Below, piece by piece: positions 16,445-23,702 of a stretch of DNA of 23,744 nt; positions within the stretch are counted from its first letter, which is position 1; every line of letters begins with the position of its first letter. A program made the translations under genes and the position numbers. The stretch is taken from NCBI GenBank assembly GCA_910585255.1, contig CAJUEI010000031.1, positions 1 through 23,744 of the forward strand, read 5' to 3'. This DNA is from an uncultured Lachnospiraceae bacterium. Its GTDB lineage: Bacteria > Bacillota > Clostridia > Lachnospirales > Lachnospiraceae. The notes under the pieces were generated by a model. It was not told the DNA's origin. It did no database searches and saw only the letters and a program-made list of their open reading frames with translations.

Positions 16445-17620
16445 CTATTTCTCCAATAATCCTTTTAAACTGCAAATAATTTTTTTATTCAAGCATCTAT
16501 ATTCAATGGGTTCCATTTGCTCTTTTTGTGTTATTTCCTTTTTCAAATCTTCATATAATGTATCCCCTTTTAAAACAACCCCTTTCCCATACCTCCCCAT
16601 CTGCTCTGCAATCCCTCCAACATCAGTAGCAATCACCGGTACCCCCAATACCATTGCTTCATCTATTGTAACTGGTGTTCCTTCATACTCAGAAAGAAGC
16701 ACAAACCAATCACACTGTTTCATAAGAGGATACGGATTTTCTAATCTCCCTGTTAATTTCACATACTCTTCTAACTGTTCTGCTTTGATCCTTTTTTCTA
16801 AATGTCCTTTCAGCGGTCCATCCCCTACTATATACCAGCAAAAAGAATACCCCTCCGCTTTTAATTTCCCGCAGATATCCAATACACGATCATATGCTTT
16901 TTCTCTGTCTACCCTTCCCACAGTAACCATATGATAATCCGCATCATTCCACTCTATATCCAAATCTTCCTCTGCCTTTTTTAAAATTGTCTTTCCATCT
17001 ATTAAATTCGGAATTACAACCGTTTGATCTTTTAAACCCGGAAGCTTCTTTAACAGCCCTTTCCGGCTATATTCCGATAATGTAACAATCCAGTCAAATT
17101 TTTTATAAATCACCGAATCTTTTTTGGTTATCATCTTCGTCCAGTCGGAGAATTCACTCCACAATGCATAATCCGTATGAATCCATTGGATCTTTTTAGG
17201 ATGCTTCAAATTAGAAACCAATTCCCGCAGTTTCGATGCCTCACTCACTACAATAACTACATCAAACTTCTCAAATTTTTGTTTTATCTCACGATAAAAT
17301 AAATAATTAAGATATGCCTCCCCTTTTCCTATCCGAATAACAATAGAATAAAACATACGCTGTATCTTTTTTAAAAAAGAAATCTCTTTTAAACTTAAAA
17401 CCTTTTTTAAAGAATAAGAAAATAATTCTGTCCTTTCCCATAGCTCTTTCCCCACTATGGAAATGCCTTTTAACTCTGGACGCAGATATGCCTGCGGTTT
17501 GCTTAAAGAGAATACCGAAACTTTATAATCTCTGCTTAAAGTCTTCATTTGAAAAAAAGTTACTTTTTGTGCTCCGCTTGGATAATTGATATCATCAAAC
17601 AGATACAATATTTTTTTCAT
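16445..17620 (-). CDS. Family 4 glycosyltransferase
   Basis: 391 residues, GT-B. The N-terminal domain begins KKILYLFDDINYPSGAQKVT and has IQWIHTDYALWSEF; the C-terminal donor domain has TVGRVDREKAYDR, GDGPLKGHLEK and YEGTPVTIDEAMVLGVPVIATDVGG, with the usual E-x7-E pattern. It is strongly similar to the second half of the fused enzyme at 12932-15268. It is 26 bp downstream of its partner GT4 gene, with AAGGAG eight bases before ATG 17620. It probably extends the lipid-linked backbone in the cytosol. Codon usage and base composition are visibly less AT-rich than in the genes to its left. Confidence 0.92.
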   Translation of the reverse strand: MKKILYLFDDINYPSGAQKVTFFQMKTLSRDYKVSVFSLSKPQAYLRPELKGISIVGKELWERTELFSYSLKKVLSLKEISFLKKIQRMFYSIVIRIGKGEAYLNYLFYREIKQKFEKFDVVIVVSEASKLRELVSNLKHPKKIQWIHTDYALWSEFSDWTKMITKKDSVIYKKFDWIVTLSEYSRKGLLKKLPGLKDQTVVIPNLIDGKTILKKAEEDLDIEWNDADYHMVTVGRVDREKAYDRVLDICGKLKAEGYSFCWYIVGDGPLKGHLEKRIKAEQLEEYVKLTGRLENPYPLMKQCDWFVLLSEYEGTPVTIDEAMVLGVPVIATDVGGIAEQMGRYGKGVVLKGDTLYEDLKKEITQKEQMEPIEYRCLNKKIICSLKGLLEK

Positions 17621-17646
17621 CTCCCATTCTCCTTTCGCATCCTAAA

Positions 17647-18789
17647 TTAAGAAAACAATCCTTGAAACTCTTTTATTACATCCTGCTTTGCAGAAAATCC
17701 CTTTAAATTTTTACAAATCTGTTCTTTTTTTAAAGGATTGTTTAAATACTCTAAAATCTGTTCTGCAATTTCTTTTGGTTCAAAAGAAGTGATAATCCCA
17801 GTTTTTCCATCCACTAACTGCTCCTTTGCCCCAGAAGTAGCAGTAGCAATTACTGGCACTCCAAGTACTTTCGCCTCTGTAATTACAAAAGACCAGGATT
17901 CAAAATCAGAAAGCACCATAACGGCATCTGCCTGTTTCATATAGGGATAAGGATTTTTCTTTACTCCTAATAAAATAAATTGATCTTGTAATTGATACTG
18001 TTCTAGCAGCTCTTTTACCTTCTGACAGACAAAATAATTTGCTGTCGATCCAATACAAAACCAGGTAAGTGTTATCCCTCGTTCCTTTAGAATCCGCATC
18101 ACTTCAATCTGTCTGGGATAGTTTTTCTCTTCTCTTAAATTTCCTACGCTCAAAAGCCAAGGCTTTGGATACGATTTCAAACCAGAAACAGATTTCTCCG
18201 CTGCAAGACGTATTGCCTTTTCATCACACATATTGTGTACCACTACCGACTTTCTTTTTAAAAAAGAAAAGCGTTTCTCTGCACTTTTTTTTGACTGCTC
18301 TGATACAAAAATATAGCGGTCATACATCTTGTCAAATCCAAATAGAATCTTTTCTTCCACATAATTGGCTTTATCGATATCAGTATGAATCCACACCATC
18401 TTTTTCTTTGCCTTTACCTTTTTTGCAACAAACTCCGGTGACAGCCATTCTCCATAAGAAAAAGCCATATCATACCGCTTCCATCTTACAAACTGATAGG
18501 CACTTCTCCGATATAACTGACGCTTGGTTACCTTTTGATAAATCTTAGACCAAATCTTAAAAATAATGGCAAAGCGTCCCTCCCGCTCTGCAGCGTTGCA
18601 GACCCGAATCCAAGAAGGAATTTCTTCGATAAGAGACTGTGCATTTTTTAATACGATCTGATCAAAAATAAGAAAATCAATTTCATACTCTTTTGGCGAA
18701 AGAGTTCGAAATAAGTTCAGCAGTGCCACTTCTGCTCCGCCCTTATAAAACTGTGTAATTACAAACAATACTTTTTTCTTTGCAGCCAT
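17647..18789 (-). CDS. Family 4 glycosyltransferase
   Basis: 380 residues, GT-B. It starts MAAKKKVLFVITQFYKGGAE; WIHTDIDKANY, SVGNLREEKNYPRQ and the donor motif ESWSFVITEAKVLGVPVIATATSG are present. It is similar along its length to the first half of the fused enzyme at 12932-15268. The frame is open upstream to 18855, overlapping the ABC ATPase gene, but AGAGGA just before ATG 18789 and the family N-terminus make 18789 the likely start. It follows the exporter genes and is probably a backbone glycosyltransferase; the sugar is unknown. Confidence 0.92.
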   Translation of the reverse strand: MAAKKKVLFVITQFYKGGAEVALLNLFRTLSPKEYEIDFLIFDQIVLKNAQSLIEEIPSWIRVCNAAEREGRFAIIFKIWSKIYQKVTKRQLYRRSAYQFVRWKRYDMAFSYGEWLSPEFVAKKVKAKKKMVWIHTDIDKANYVEEKILFGFDKMYDRYIFVSEQSKKSAEKRFSFLKRKSVVVHNMCDEKAIRLAAEKSVSGLKSYPKPWLLSVGNLREEKNYPRQIEVMRILKERGITLTWFCIGSTANYFVCQKVKELLEQYQLQDQFILLGVKKNPYPYMKQADAVMVLSDFESWSFVITEAKVLGVPVIATATSGAKEQLVDGKTGIITSFEPKEIAEQILEYLNNPLKKEQICKNLKGFSAKQDVIKEFQGLFS

Positions 18790-18811
18790 ACTATCCTCTT
18801 TTCTCCCGCTT

Positions 18812-19540
18812 CTACATCCTCTCATACTCAGAACAAACCGTTTCTGCATCTCCAAACATCTTCATCTCCCCATTCGAAAGCCAAAGTGCTTTCTTACAGA
18901 TTTTTCTTACCTGTTCTACCGAATGAGAGACAAATAAAACCGTGGCACCAGAATGTAAGATTTCCTCCATTCTATGAAAACTTTTCTCCTGAAATTTATA
19001 ATCTCCTACTGCCAGCACTTCATCTAAGATTAAAATATCCGGCACATTCATAGTTGCAATCGCAAATCCTAAGCGTGCCTTCATACCGGAAGAATAATTT
19101 TTTAACGGCACCTGGGTAAAATCCTGAAGCTCGGCAAAAGTAATAATTTCCTCATATTTGCTGTCCATATATTCTTTAGAATATCCAAGAATTGCTCCAT
19201 TTAAATAGACATTTTCCTCCGCTGACAAATCGTCATCAAATCCGGCTCCCAACTCAATCAATGGTGCAATCGCTCCTCCCGTATAGACACTTCCTTCTGT
19301 CGGCTTTAATACTCCCGCAATGGTTTTTAATAAGGTACTTTTTCCAGAACCATTTAGTCCAACGATCCCTAAGGAATCCCCTTTTTCCAGTTCAAATGAT
19401 ATATGCTTTAATGCCCAAAATTCCTGAAACATCAACTGTTTCTTTAACAATCTAATCATATACTCTTTTATATTATCAATTCGATCGCTGCTCATATTGA
19501 ACATCATAGATACATCATTTACTCGTATCATTGTATCCAT
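18812..19540 (-). CDS. Polysaccharide ABC exporter ATP-binding subunit (Wzt/TagH/RfbB type)
   Basis: 242 residues: Walker A GLNGSGKST (61-69), signature YSSGMKARL (149-157), Walker B DILILDE (168-174), H-loop FVSHS (193-197). The N-terminal FWALKHISFELEKGDSLGIVG is typical of O-antigen and teichoic exporters. It lacks the C-terminal carbohydrate-binding domain seen in some Wzt proteins, so it should not need a capped-end signal read by that domain. The frame extends upstream to 19606 inside the permease gene, but ATG 19540 has AGGAAGG about eight bases ahead. It pairs with the permease next door to export lipid-linked polymer. Confidence 0.95.
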   Translation of the reverse strand: MDTMIRVNDVSMMFNMSSDRIDNIKEYMIRLLKKQLMFQEFWALKHISFELEKGDSLGIVGLNGSGKSTLLKTIAGVLKPTEGSVYTGGAIAPLIELGAGFDDDLSAEENVYLNGAILGYSKEYMDSKYEEIITFAELQDFTQVPLKNYSSGMKARLGFAIATMNVPDILILDEVLAVGDYKFQEKSFHRMEEILHSGATVLFVSHSVEQVRKICKKALWLSNGEMKMFGDAETVCSEYERM

Positions 19541-19553
19541 TTCTTTTTCCTTC

Positions 19554-20342
19554 CTATACATACAGTACAAACTTATCCTGCTTCCGATAGAATACCCACG
19601 TTCCAAGCACCAGCATCACTGCCCCAAATAAAAAGCAGATCAGGTTCTCTCTCATACTAGGAAAATTTCCATACAAAATCAGTTCCCGCATATACTGCAC
19701 ATAATGATACATAGGATTAAAATCCATTACTTTTCTGGCTGTTTCCGGCAGAATATCTACCGGATAGAAAATCGGTGTAAAATAAGTCCATGCCATAACA
19801 AATACCCCATAAAAATGGGAAATATCACGAAAGAAAACCGTTGCTGCCGACAAAAGAAGTCCCAGCCCGGTTGCAAACAAGAATGTATAAAAAATAGGAA
19901 TCGGCAGCAACAATAATGTAATACGACATTCCACTCCCATCGCCAGCATAACCAAAAACATCGCAATTAAGGAAAATCCCAAATTTACTAATCCTGATAC
20001 CACTTTCGACACAGGAAACAAATACTTTGGAATATAAACCTTTTTCATTAATGATGCATTCCCTATAATCGAATACAGTGCATTACTTGTCGTTTCCGAA
20101 GAAAAAGAAAAAATAAGGGAACCTGACAAATAATAAATAGGAAAATGTTCAATATTCTGCTTAAATAAAGTAGAAAATACAACCGTAATAACCACCATCA
20201 TTAAAAGCGGATTTAATACGGTCCAAAGCATCCCTAATACAGACCGTCTATATCTTACTTTTATATCTCTCGATACTAAGTTTTCTAATAGATTTCTATA
20301 TTTTATAAAAACATCTATTTTTACCTTCAGCCCATGTATCAT
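19554..20342 (-). CDS. Polysaccharide ABC exporter permease (Wzm/TagG/RfbA type, ABC-2)
   Basis: 262 residues with about six membrane helices. The N-terminal LVSRDIKVRYRRSVLGMLWTVLNPLLMM is the amphipathic coupling region plus first helix found in ABC-2 polysaccharide permeases; SLMKKVYIPKYLFP and FRDISHFYGV are also family blocks. It forms a channel with the ATPase gene 13 bp downstream. Its ATG overlaps the preceding GT4 stop by four bases (ATGA), with AAGGAGA as ribosome site, so the two are coupled. It serves export of a preassembled chain, a different route from the Wzx-like flippase at 5349-6614. Confidence 0.95.
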   Translation of the reverse strand: MIHGLKVKIDVFIKYRNLLENLVSRDIKVRYRRSVLGMLWTVLNPLLMMVVITVVFSTLFKQNIEHFPIYYLSGSLIFSFSSETTSNALYSIIGNASLMKKVYIPKYLFPVSKVVSGLVNLGFSLIAMFLVMLAMGVECRITLLLLPIPIFYTFLFATGLGLLLSAATVFFRDISHFYGVFVMAWTYFTPIFYPVDILPETARKVMDFNPMYHYVQYMRELILYGNFPSMRENLICFLFGAVMLVLGTWVFYRKQDKFVLYV

Positions 20343-21502
20343 AATATCTCCTTATCAATAGAACCATAGATTTCTTTCATTTCCCCTATCATAATCTTTT
20401 TGTCATACTCTTCTATCTTTCTGCAATTATAATTCCCCATACGAGCCAGATTGTTCTTCTCTACTTCCTGTATTACTTTTACCAATCCTTTTTTATCCTT
20501 TGGATGAAGCAGCCATCCGCCTTTTCCCCTATCAATCAGCTCCCGGTTTCCCCGAATATCCGATGCAATTACCGGCATACCACAGGCCATCGCTTCCTGC
20601 AAAGAAAGAGAAAGTCCCTCCCGAAAAGAAGGCAGCACAAATAGATCCGATGCCTTTAATAATTCTGGAATATCTTTTCGATACCCCAACAACTGCACAT
20701 TTTTCTCCAATCGATACTTTTTAATTAATTTCTCAAGATCTTTTTTCGCTTTTCCCTCTCCGCATATCACATAACAGATATCTCTCTTGCTTCCGGCTAA
20801 TGCCTCGATCATTACTTTATGATTTTTATTATGGTTCAGTTCTCCAATCGAAAGAAATAAAAGCTGTCCCTTTTTTACCCCGATTTGTTTTCTGACCGCC
20901 TCCCGATCTACTGCAAGCTTCTGATAATAAGCTACATCAATCCCCACTCCATTTACTTTTTCCACTCTTCCCCGTCTGCCCTTTTCTTCTCTTAAATGAA
21001 ACCTCTTTGCCCGCTGATAATCTTCTCTATTAATCGTAATCAGCCTATCTGTAAAATGGGCAAGCCAGCGTTCCACCGGATAATAAAAAAACCAATTCAT
21101 CAGCGGAGCACCTCGAAAAAAATGAAATCCATGTGCAGTATAAGCTACCCTGCAGCCAGAGTGCTGTCTTCTGCGGTTCTGTTCTGCAGCCAGTCTTCCC
21201 AATACGCCCCCCATAGGCGTATGACAATGAATAAATTGAAATTTTTGTTCCTCTAAAAGCCGGTAAAGCTGTCTGTATGCTTTTAGATTTGCCGCCACAT
21301 GAAAAGGTGAGCGGACAAAATCAATCTGATGACAGATAATACCCGTTCCGTCTAATCGATGATTATCGGAACCATAATGCGGATTATGAAAATTGCTGGC
21401 ATAGTGGACTTCATATCCCATTTCCTGTAAAAGAAAAACATTATTCATTTCAAACTGTGGTACAAATCCACTCACTGTTGTTACAATTAATGCCTTTTTC
21501 AT
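20339..21502 (-). CDS. Family 4 glycosyltransferase (EpsD/PglA-like)
   Basis: 387 residues, GT-B. The N-terminal domain has FVPQFEMNN, HCHTPMGGVLGRL, YTAHGFHFFRGAP and NWFFYYPVERW, then TDRLITINREDY. This block order is that of exopolysaccharide GT4 enzymes such as B. subtilis EpsD. The C-terminal domain has SIGELNHNKNH, GYRKDIPELLKASDLFVLPSFREG and LSLQEAMACGMPVIASDIRGNRELI. AAGGA lies about seven bases before ATG 21502. It is the first biosynthetic gene after the TnpB-like gene and could add an early sugar to the lipid carrier; that is inference from position. Confidence 0.92.
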   Translation of the reverse strand: MKKALIVTTVSGFVPQFEMNNVFLLQEMGYEVHYASNFHNPHYGSDNHRLDGTGIICHQIDFVRSPFHVAANLKAYRQLYRLLEEQKFQFIHCHTPMGGVLGRLAAEQNRRRQHSGCRVAYTAHGFHFFRGAPLMNWFFYYPVERWLAHFTDRLITINREDYQRAKRFHLREEKGRRGRVEKVNGVGIDVAYYQKLAVDREAVRKQIGVKKGQLLFLSIGELNHNKNHKVMIEALAGSKRDICYVICGEGKAKKDLEKLIKKYRLEKNVQLLGYRKDIPELLKASDLFVLPSFREGLSLSLQEAMACGMPVIASDIRGNRELIDRGKGGWLLHPKDKKGLVKVIQEVEKNNLARMGNYNCRKIEEYDKKIMIGEMKEIYGSIDKEIL

Positions 21503-21724
21503 ATTCCATCCTTTTAAAATTATTTATACCTCTCAGCACAACTAAGCCTATATCAACCGGCTTTTCTTCGTCTGTGCACTCTGTCCCTTCCGCAGAAGTT
21601 TCAGAAGCAGAGACAGGCGGCACTGTACCCAAAGCACAGATGCAAGAAGGTTTCTTCTTTTCATCCATACCTTTTTGTCGTTTCCAACGCTTTTCTCTAT
21701 ATTTACACTCATCCGTCTTGTCTG
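21503..21724 (-). ncRNA. Spacer downstream of the TnpB-like gene; candidate guide-RNA locus
   Basis: In TnpB and TldR systems the omega/guide RNA comes from the 3' end of the gene and the bases after it, which here means this 222-nt spacer plus the last bases of the 21725-23059 gene. The spacer is more GC-rich than most of the window and has small hairpins on the minus strand (AAGAA..TTCTT near 21650; CTTC..GAAG near 21600). By eye I could not define a scaffold boundary or guide. A TATAAA box near 21521 lacks a convincing -35, so no internal promoter is called. A 72-codon frame here (21450-21668) is judged spurious. Confidence 0.25.
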
Positions 21725-23059
21725 CTAAAAACAGTTTTCCATTGCCTCTTTTTCAGGCTCTGTCTGAAAACGTCTGAGGAAATATCGCCCAATATTTTTT
21801 GCAGTATTTAATGCTGCATTTCCTTTATGTCCATTTGGACACTGATAGAGCTGCCCTCCATAATAATTCCGGCTTGCTCGATACCCTTCGTTATATCTTT
21901 GAATCTTTTTCCCGCACTCACTGCAGGAATCCGCAATATGATAAGGACGAATGGTTGTTACTACCATTCCGTTTTGAAATGCTTTATATTTTAAGTTCCG
22001 AATAATCGCCCGTCCCTGCCAATGAAATCCATTGGTATGGAGATAGCCTTTTGTCTGAAAATTAATCGCATTTTCATAATTAGGAACAATGATGACTTTA
22101 ATTCCTCTTTGCATACAATATTCTACAATCTTTCGGCTGACCTGATGGGCATAGTACTGATTAATCTGACCAATCTTTTTATAAATTTCTTGGTTTTCCC
22201 GTCCATCGGATTCCGCCGTTCTGTTTTTGTTGTCCCCTTTTCGGCTTTCTTTACTTTTTTCCAGCCTTCCCATCTGCTGTTTCCGTTTTTTTTCTCTTTC
22301 TGCTCCTCCATGAATAAAGCGGCTTTCTTTTACTTCTCCTTCTCTATTCATAATAACGCAAACCGCCAGACAGTCATTATCTGGAAAAGAAATCGCACAA
22401 ATCGTCTCTTCCCTTTCCATTCGTTCATTCACAGTACGAATATCATTGACCTTTCTTTCTACCGGAATATGGAGATAAGCAGCATTTTTTTCTACTTTCA
22501 AAGTCGGAGAAAGAATTCGTCCTTCTTCCGGTATCTGCCGTCCGGTATAAGGATACCTTACCCAGATCCATTTCTGACCGTTATAAAGCTTTAACTCTAT
22601 CGAATCTTTCTGAAAATTTCGATACATTCCTTTATACAGTACAATGGAACAATCTAAACTGGCTGCCGGAGAGGGAACCCCTCTTTTCGTATCTTCCTGC
22701 CATCTCTCCCTAGAAACAAAATAACTTCTTGCCAATCCAAGTGCCATATTAATAGCAGAACGTCTAAAATACAGCGGTATTTTCGGTAAATTTTCCAATT
22801 TCCAAACAGGTTCTTCTCCTCTTGCTCTCATTTCCTTTGTACCAATACTGATTTCTTCTAGTACTCGAAGAGCAAGAAAATTGCTTTGATCTAAAATCTG
22901 TGTTTCATTCATTAAAATTTGATAATAGTGCCATACAACCTGATTGTATAACTGCTTTGTACCAGATATCCAATTTTGATGTCTGTCATACAGTCTCGCT
23001 TTATATGTTACTGTACTGCAGCCCGTTTTAATCTCTGATAAACATTCTTTCTTTTCCAA
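21725..23059 (-). CDS. TnpB/IS605-OrfB-like protein with RuvC catalytic residues replaced (candidate TldR-type regulator)
   Basis: 444 residues. The fold is recognisable: an N-terminal half with a beta-rich stretch ending LKVEKNAAYLHIPVERKV, RuvC-I as ICAISFPDNDCLAVCVIM (220-237), a basic helical insert (252-280), RuvC-II as GIKVIIVPNYEN (319-330), zinc ribbon CSEC (379-382) with CPNGH (407-411), and RuvC-III as GNAALNTAKNIG (413-424). Aligned to usual TnpB motifs (GIDLG, IVxExL, ADxNAA), the catalytic Asp, Glu and Asp fall on Ser224, Pro326 and Ala416. So it is probably nuclease-dead, yet the frame is intact. No tnpA-like gene is present. The start is TTG (MEKKECLSE), after GAGAGG; no in-frame ATG occurs until residue 50. 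It is the first gene of the operon, 222 bp before the first glycosyltransferase. A decayed transposon gene is the alternative. Confidence 0.8.
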   Translation of the reverse strand: MEKKECLSEIKTGCSTVTYKARLYDRHQNWISGTKQLYNQVVWHYYQILMNETQILDQSNFLALRVLEEISIGTKEMRARGEEPVWKLENLPKIPLYFRRSAINMALGLARSYFVSRERWQEDTKRGVPSPAASLDCSIVLYKGMYRNFQKDSIELKLYNGQKWIWVRYPYTGRQIPEEGRILSPTLKVEKNAAYLHIPVERKVNDIRTVNERMEREETICAISFPDNDCLAVCVIMNREGEVKESRFIHGGAEREKKRKQQMGRLEKSKESRKGDNKNRTAESDGRENQEIYKKIGQINQYYAHQVSRKIVEYCMQRGIKVIIVPNYENAINFQTKGYLHTNGFHWQGRAIIRNLKYKAFQNGMVVTTIRPYHIADSCSECGKKIQRYNEGYRASRNYYGGQLYQCPNGHKGNAALNTAKNIGRYFLRRFQTEPEKEAMENCF

Positions 23060-23077
23060 CTCTACTACCTCTCATTT
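23060..23077 (-). promoter_or_regulatory. Ribosome binding site for the TTG start of the TnpB-like gene
   Basis: Read on the minus strand, GAGAGG stands about eight bases before TTG 23059. No in-frame ATG lies nearby, so this moderate ribosome site with a weak start codon suggests low expression. Confidence 0.5.
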
Positions 23078-23081
23078 TCTG

Positions 23082-23119
23082 CTAAAAAGGCAACTTTTCG
23101 TTAAAAAGGTTGTTTTTCG
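23082..23119. repeat. Tandem 19-bp direct repeat in the operon leader
   Basis: CTAAAAAGGCAACTTTTCG (23082-23100) is directly followed by TTAAAAAGGTTGTTTTTCG (23101-23119), 14 of 19 identical. It lies between the promoter and the TTG start of the TnpB-like gene, just upstream of the ribosome site. It could be an operator or an RNA element; nothing else supports either. Confidence 0.6.
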
Positions 23120-23231
23120 TATAATTACAGAACTTGCAGGGAATGATAATAGGATCCTTCTTTACTATATAAAATTTCAGATAGAAACTTTTAGTTATTT
23201 TTTGTTTCTCTATGTTACATTCCTGTTTGCA

Positions 23232-23260
23232 ATCATAACTTTTCTTATGGGATTTGTCAA
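23232..23260 (-). promoter_or_regulatory. Sigma-A promoter of the polysaccharide operon
   Basis: On the minus strand TTGACA (plus 23255-23260) is followed after exactly 17 bases by TATGAT (plus 23232-23237): a perfect -35, a 5/6 -10 and the ideal spacer. Transcription would begin near 23225, leaving about 165 nt of leader before the TTG start. It is the only strong promoter I see for the 19 minus-strand genes. Confidence 0.85.
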
Positions 23261-23377
23261 GAGTGAATTATTTCCTTGGAGAACAAATTTATCTGAATAT
23301 AAGCGAAACCTAACTATTTAAACAGAACGAACAGAAATAAAAACCATATAGACAGAATACATATAGATAAAGCGGAC

Positions 23378-23517
23378 GTGGGCAGGATAAAAAGAATCTC
23401 TGCTGGGGCCGTTTGCACTAAGGCTTCCTCGCAGCGGACACATAAGGCACGAAAAAACCGTGCCTAAGTGCCGGCGGGAAGCAATACCCCTGCAGAGATT
23501 CTTTTTATCCTGCCCAC
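23378..23517. repeat. 140-nt compound inverted repeat (26-bp perfect outer arms)
   Basis: Outer arms 23378-23403 and 23492-23517 are perfectly complementary over 26 bp (GTGGGCAGGATAAAAAG... outward edge). Inside, GGGG (23405-23408) pairs with CCCC (23487-23490), GCTTCC (23423-23428) with GGAAGC (23477-23482), CGG/CAC (23435-23441, one bulge) with GTGCCG (23468-23473), and AGGCACG (23445-23451) with CGTGCCT (23459-23465) around a 7-nt loop. The whole element folds as one long bulged rod. It lies about 120 bp upstream of the promoter. It may be a structured RNA, a MITE-like palindrome or a bidirectional terminator of an unusual kind; no T-run follows either arm. Confidence 0.85.
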
Positions 23518-23665
23518 TGTATATTCCAACCAGAACATTTGTTTTATTTACCTATTTCCTAAATAAACACACATACCATTCATAAATAAACATAAAAAGA
23601 ATACATAAAATTATACTATCTGCCTTTACAATAAAAATTTTTAATTCCAAATAGTCAAATCGGAT

Positions 23666-23700
23666 ATTCGCAATCCGCTTTGCTACTTACTCATAACCTC
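23666..23700. repeat. Copy 2 of the dispersed ~31-35 bp repeat (first copy at 1036)
   Basis: ATTCGCAATCCGCTTTGCTA...CTCATAA matches 1036-1070 at 27 of 31 positions in the same orientation. CGGAT (23661-23665) and ATCCG (23673-23677) can pair across it. The two copies bracket almost the whole operon, with copy 1 inside it between kdsA and kdsC. Confidence 0.65.
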
Positions 23701-23702
23701 AT

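Noticed and set aside
16383..16934. A 183-codon plus-strand frame opposite the GT4/methyltransferase junction
   Set aside because: Antisense shadow spanning two well-supported minus-strand genes.
21521..21550. An internal promoter with TATAAA before the EpsD-like gene
   Set aside because: No acceptable -35 at 16-18 bases; left as an AT-rich leader.
21450..21668. A 72-codon minus-strand frame in the spacer, overlapping the EpsD-like gene start
   Set aside because: No ribosome site, no recognisable family, unnatural composition (Thr/Ser/Glu mix), and it runs through the real start of the downstream gene in another frame.
22022..22594. A 190-codon plus-strand frame opposite the TnpB-like gene
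   Set aside because: Shadow of the minus-strand gene: Phe/Ser-rich translation, no family features; the opposite frame has clear zinc-ribbon and RuvC-like motifs.
21725..23059. An active IS200/IS605-type insertion sequence
   Set aside because: No Y1 transposase gene, no recognisable element ends beside the gene, and the three nuclease acids appear lost.
21660..23230. A 9-base match (ATAGAGAAA) between the spacer after the TnpB-like gene and the operon leader, as a possible guide-target pair
   Set aside because: Too short and too AT-rich to mean anything in this sequence; expected by chance.
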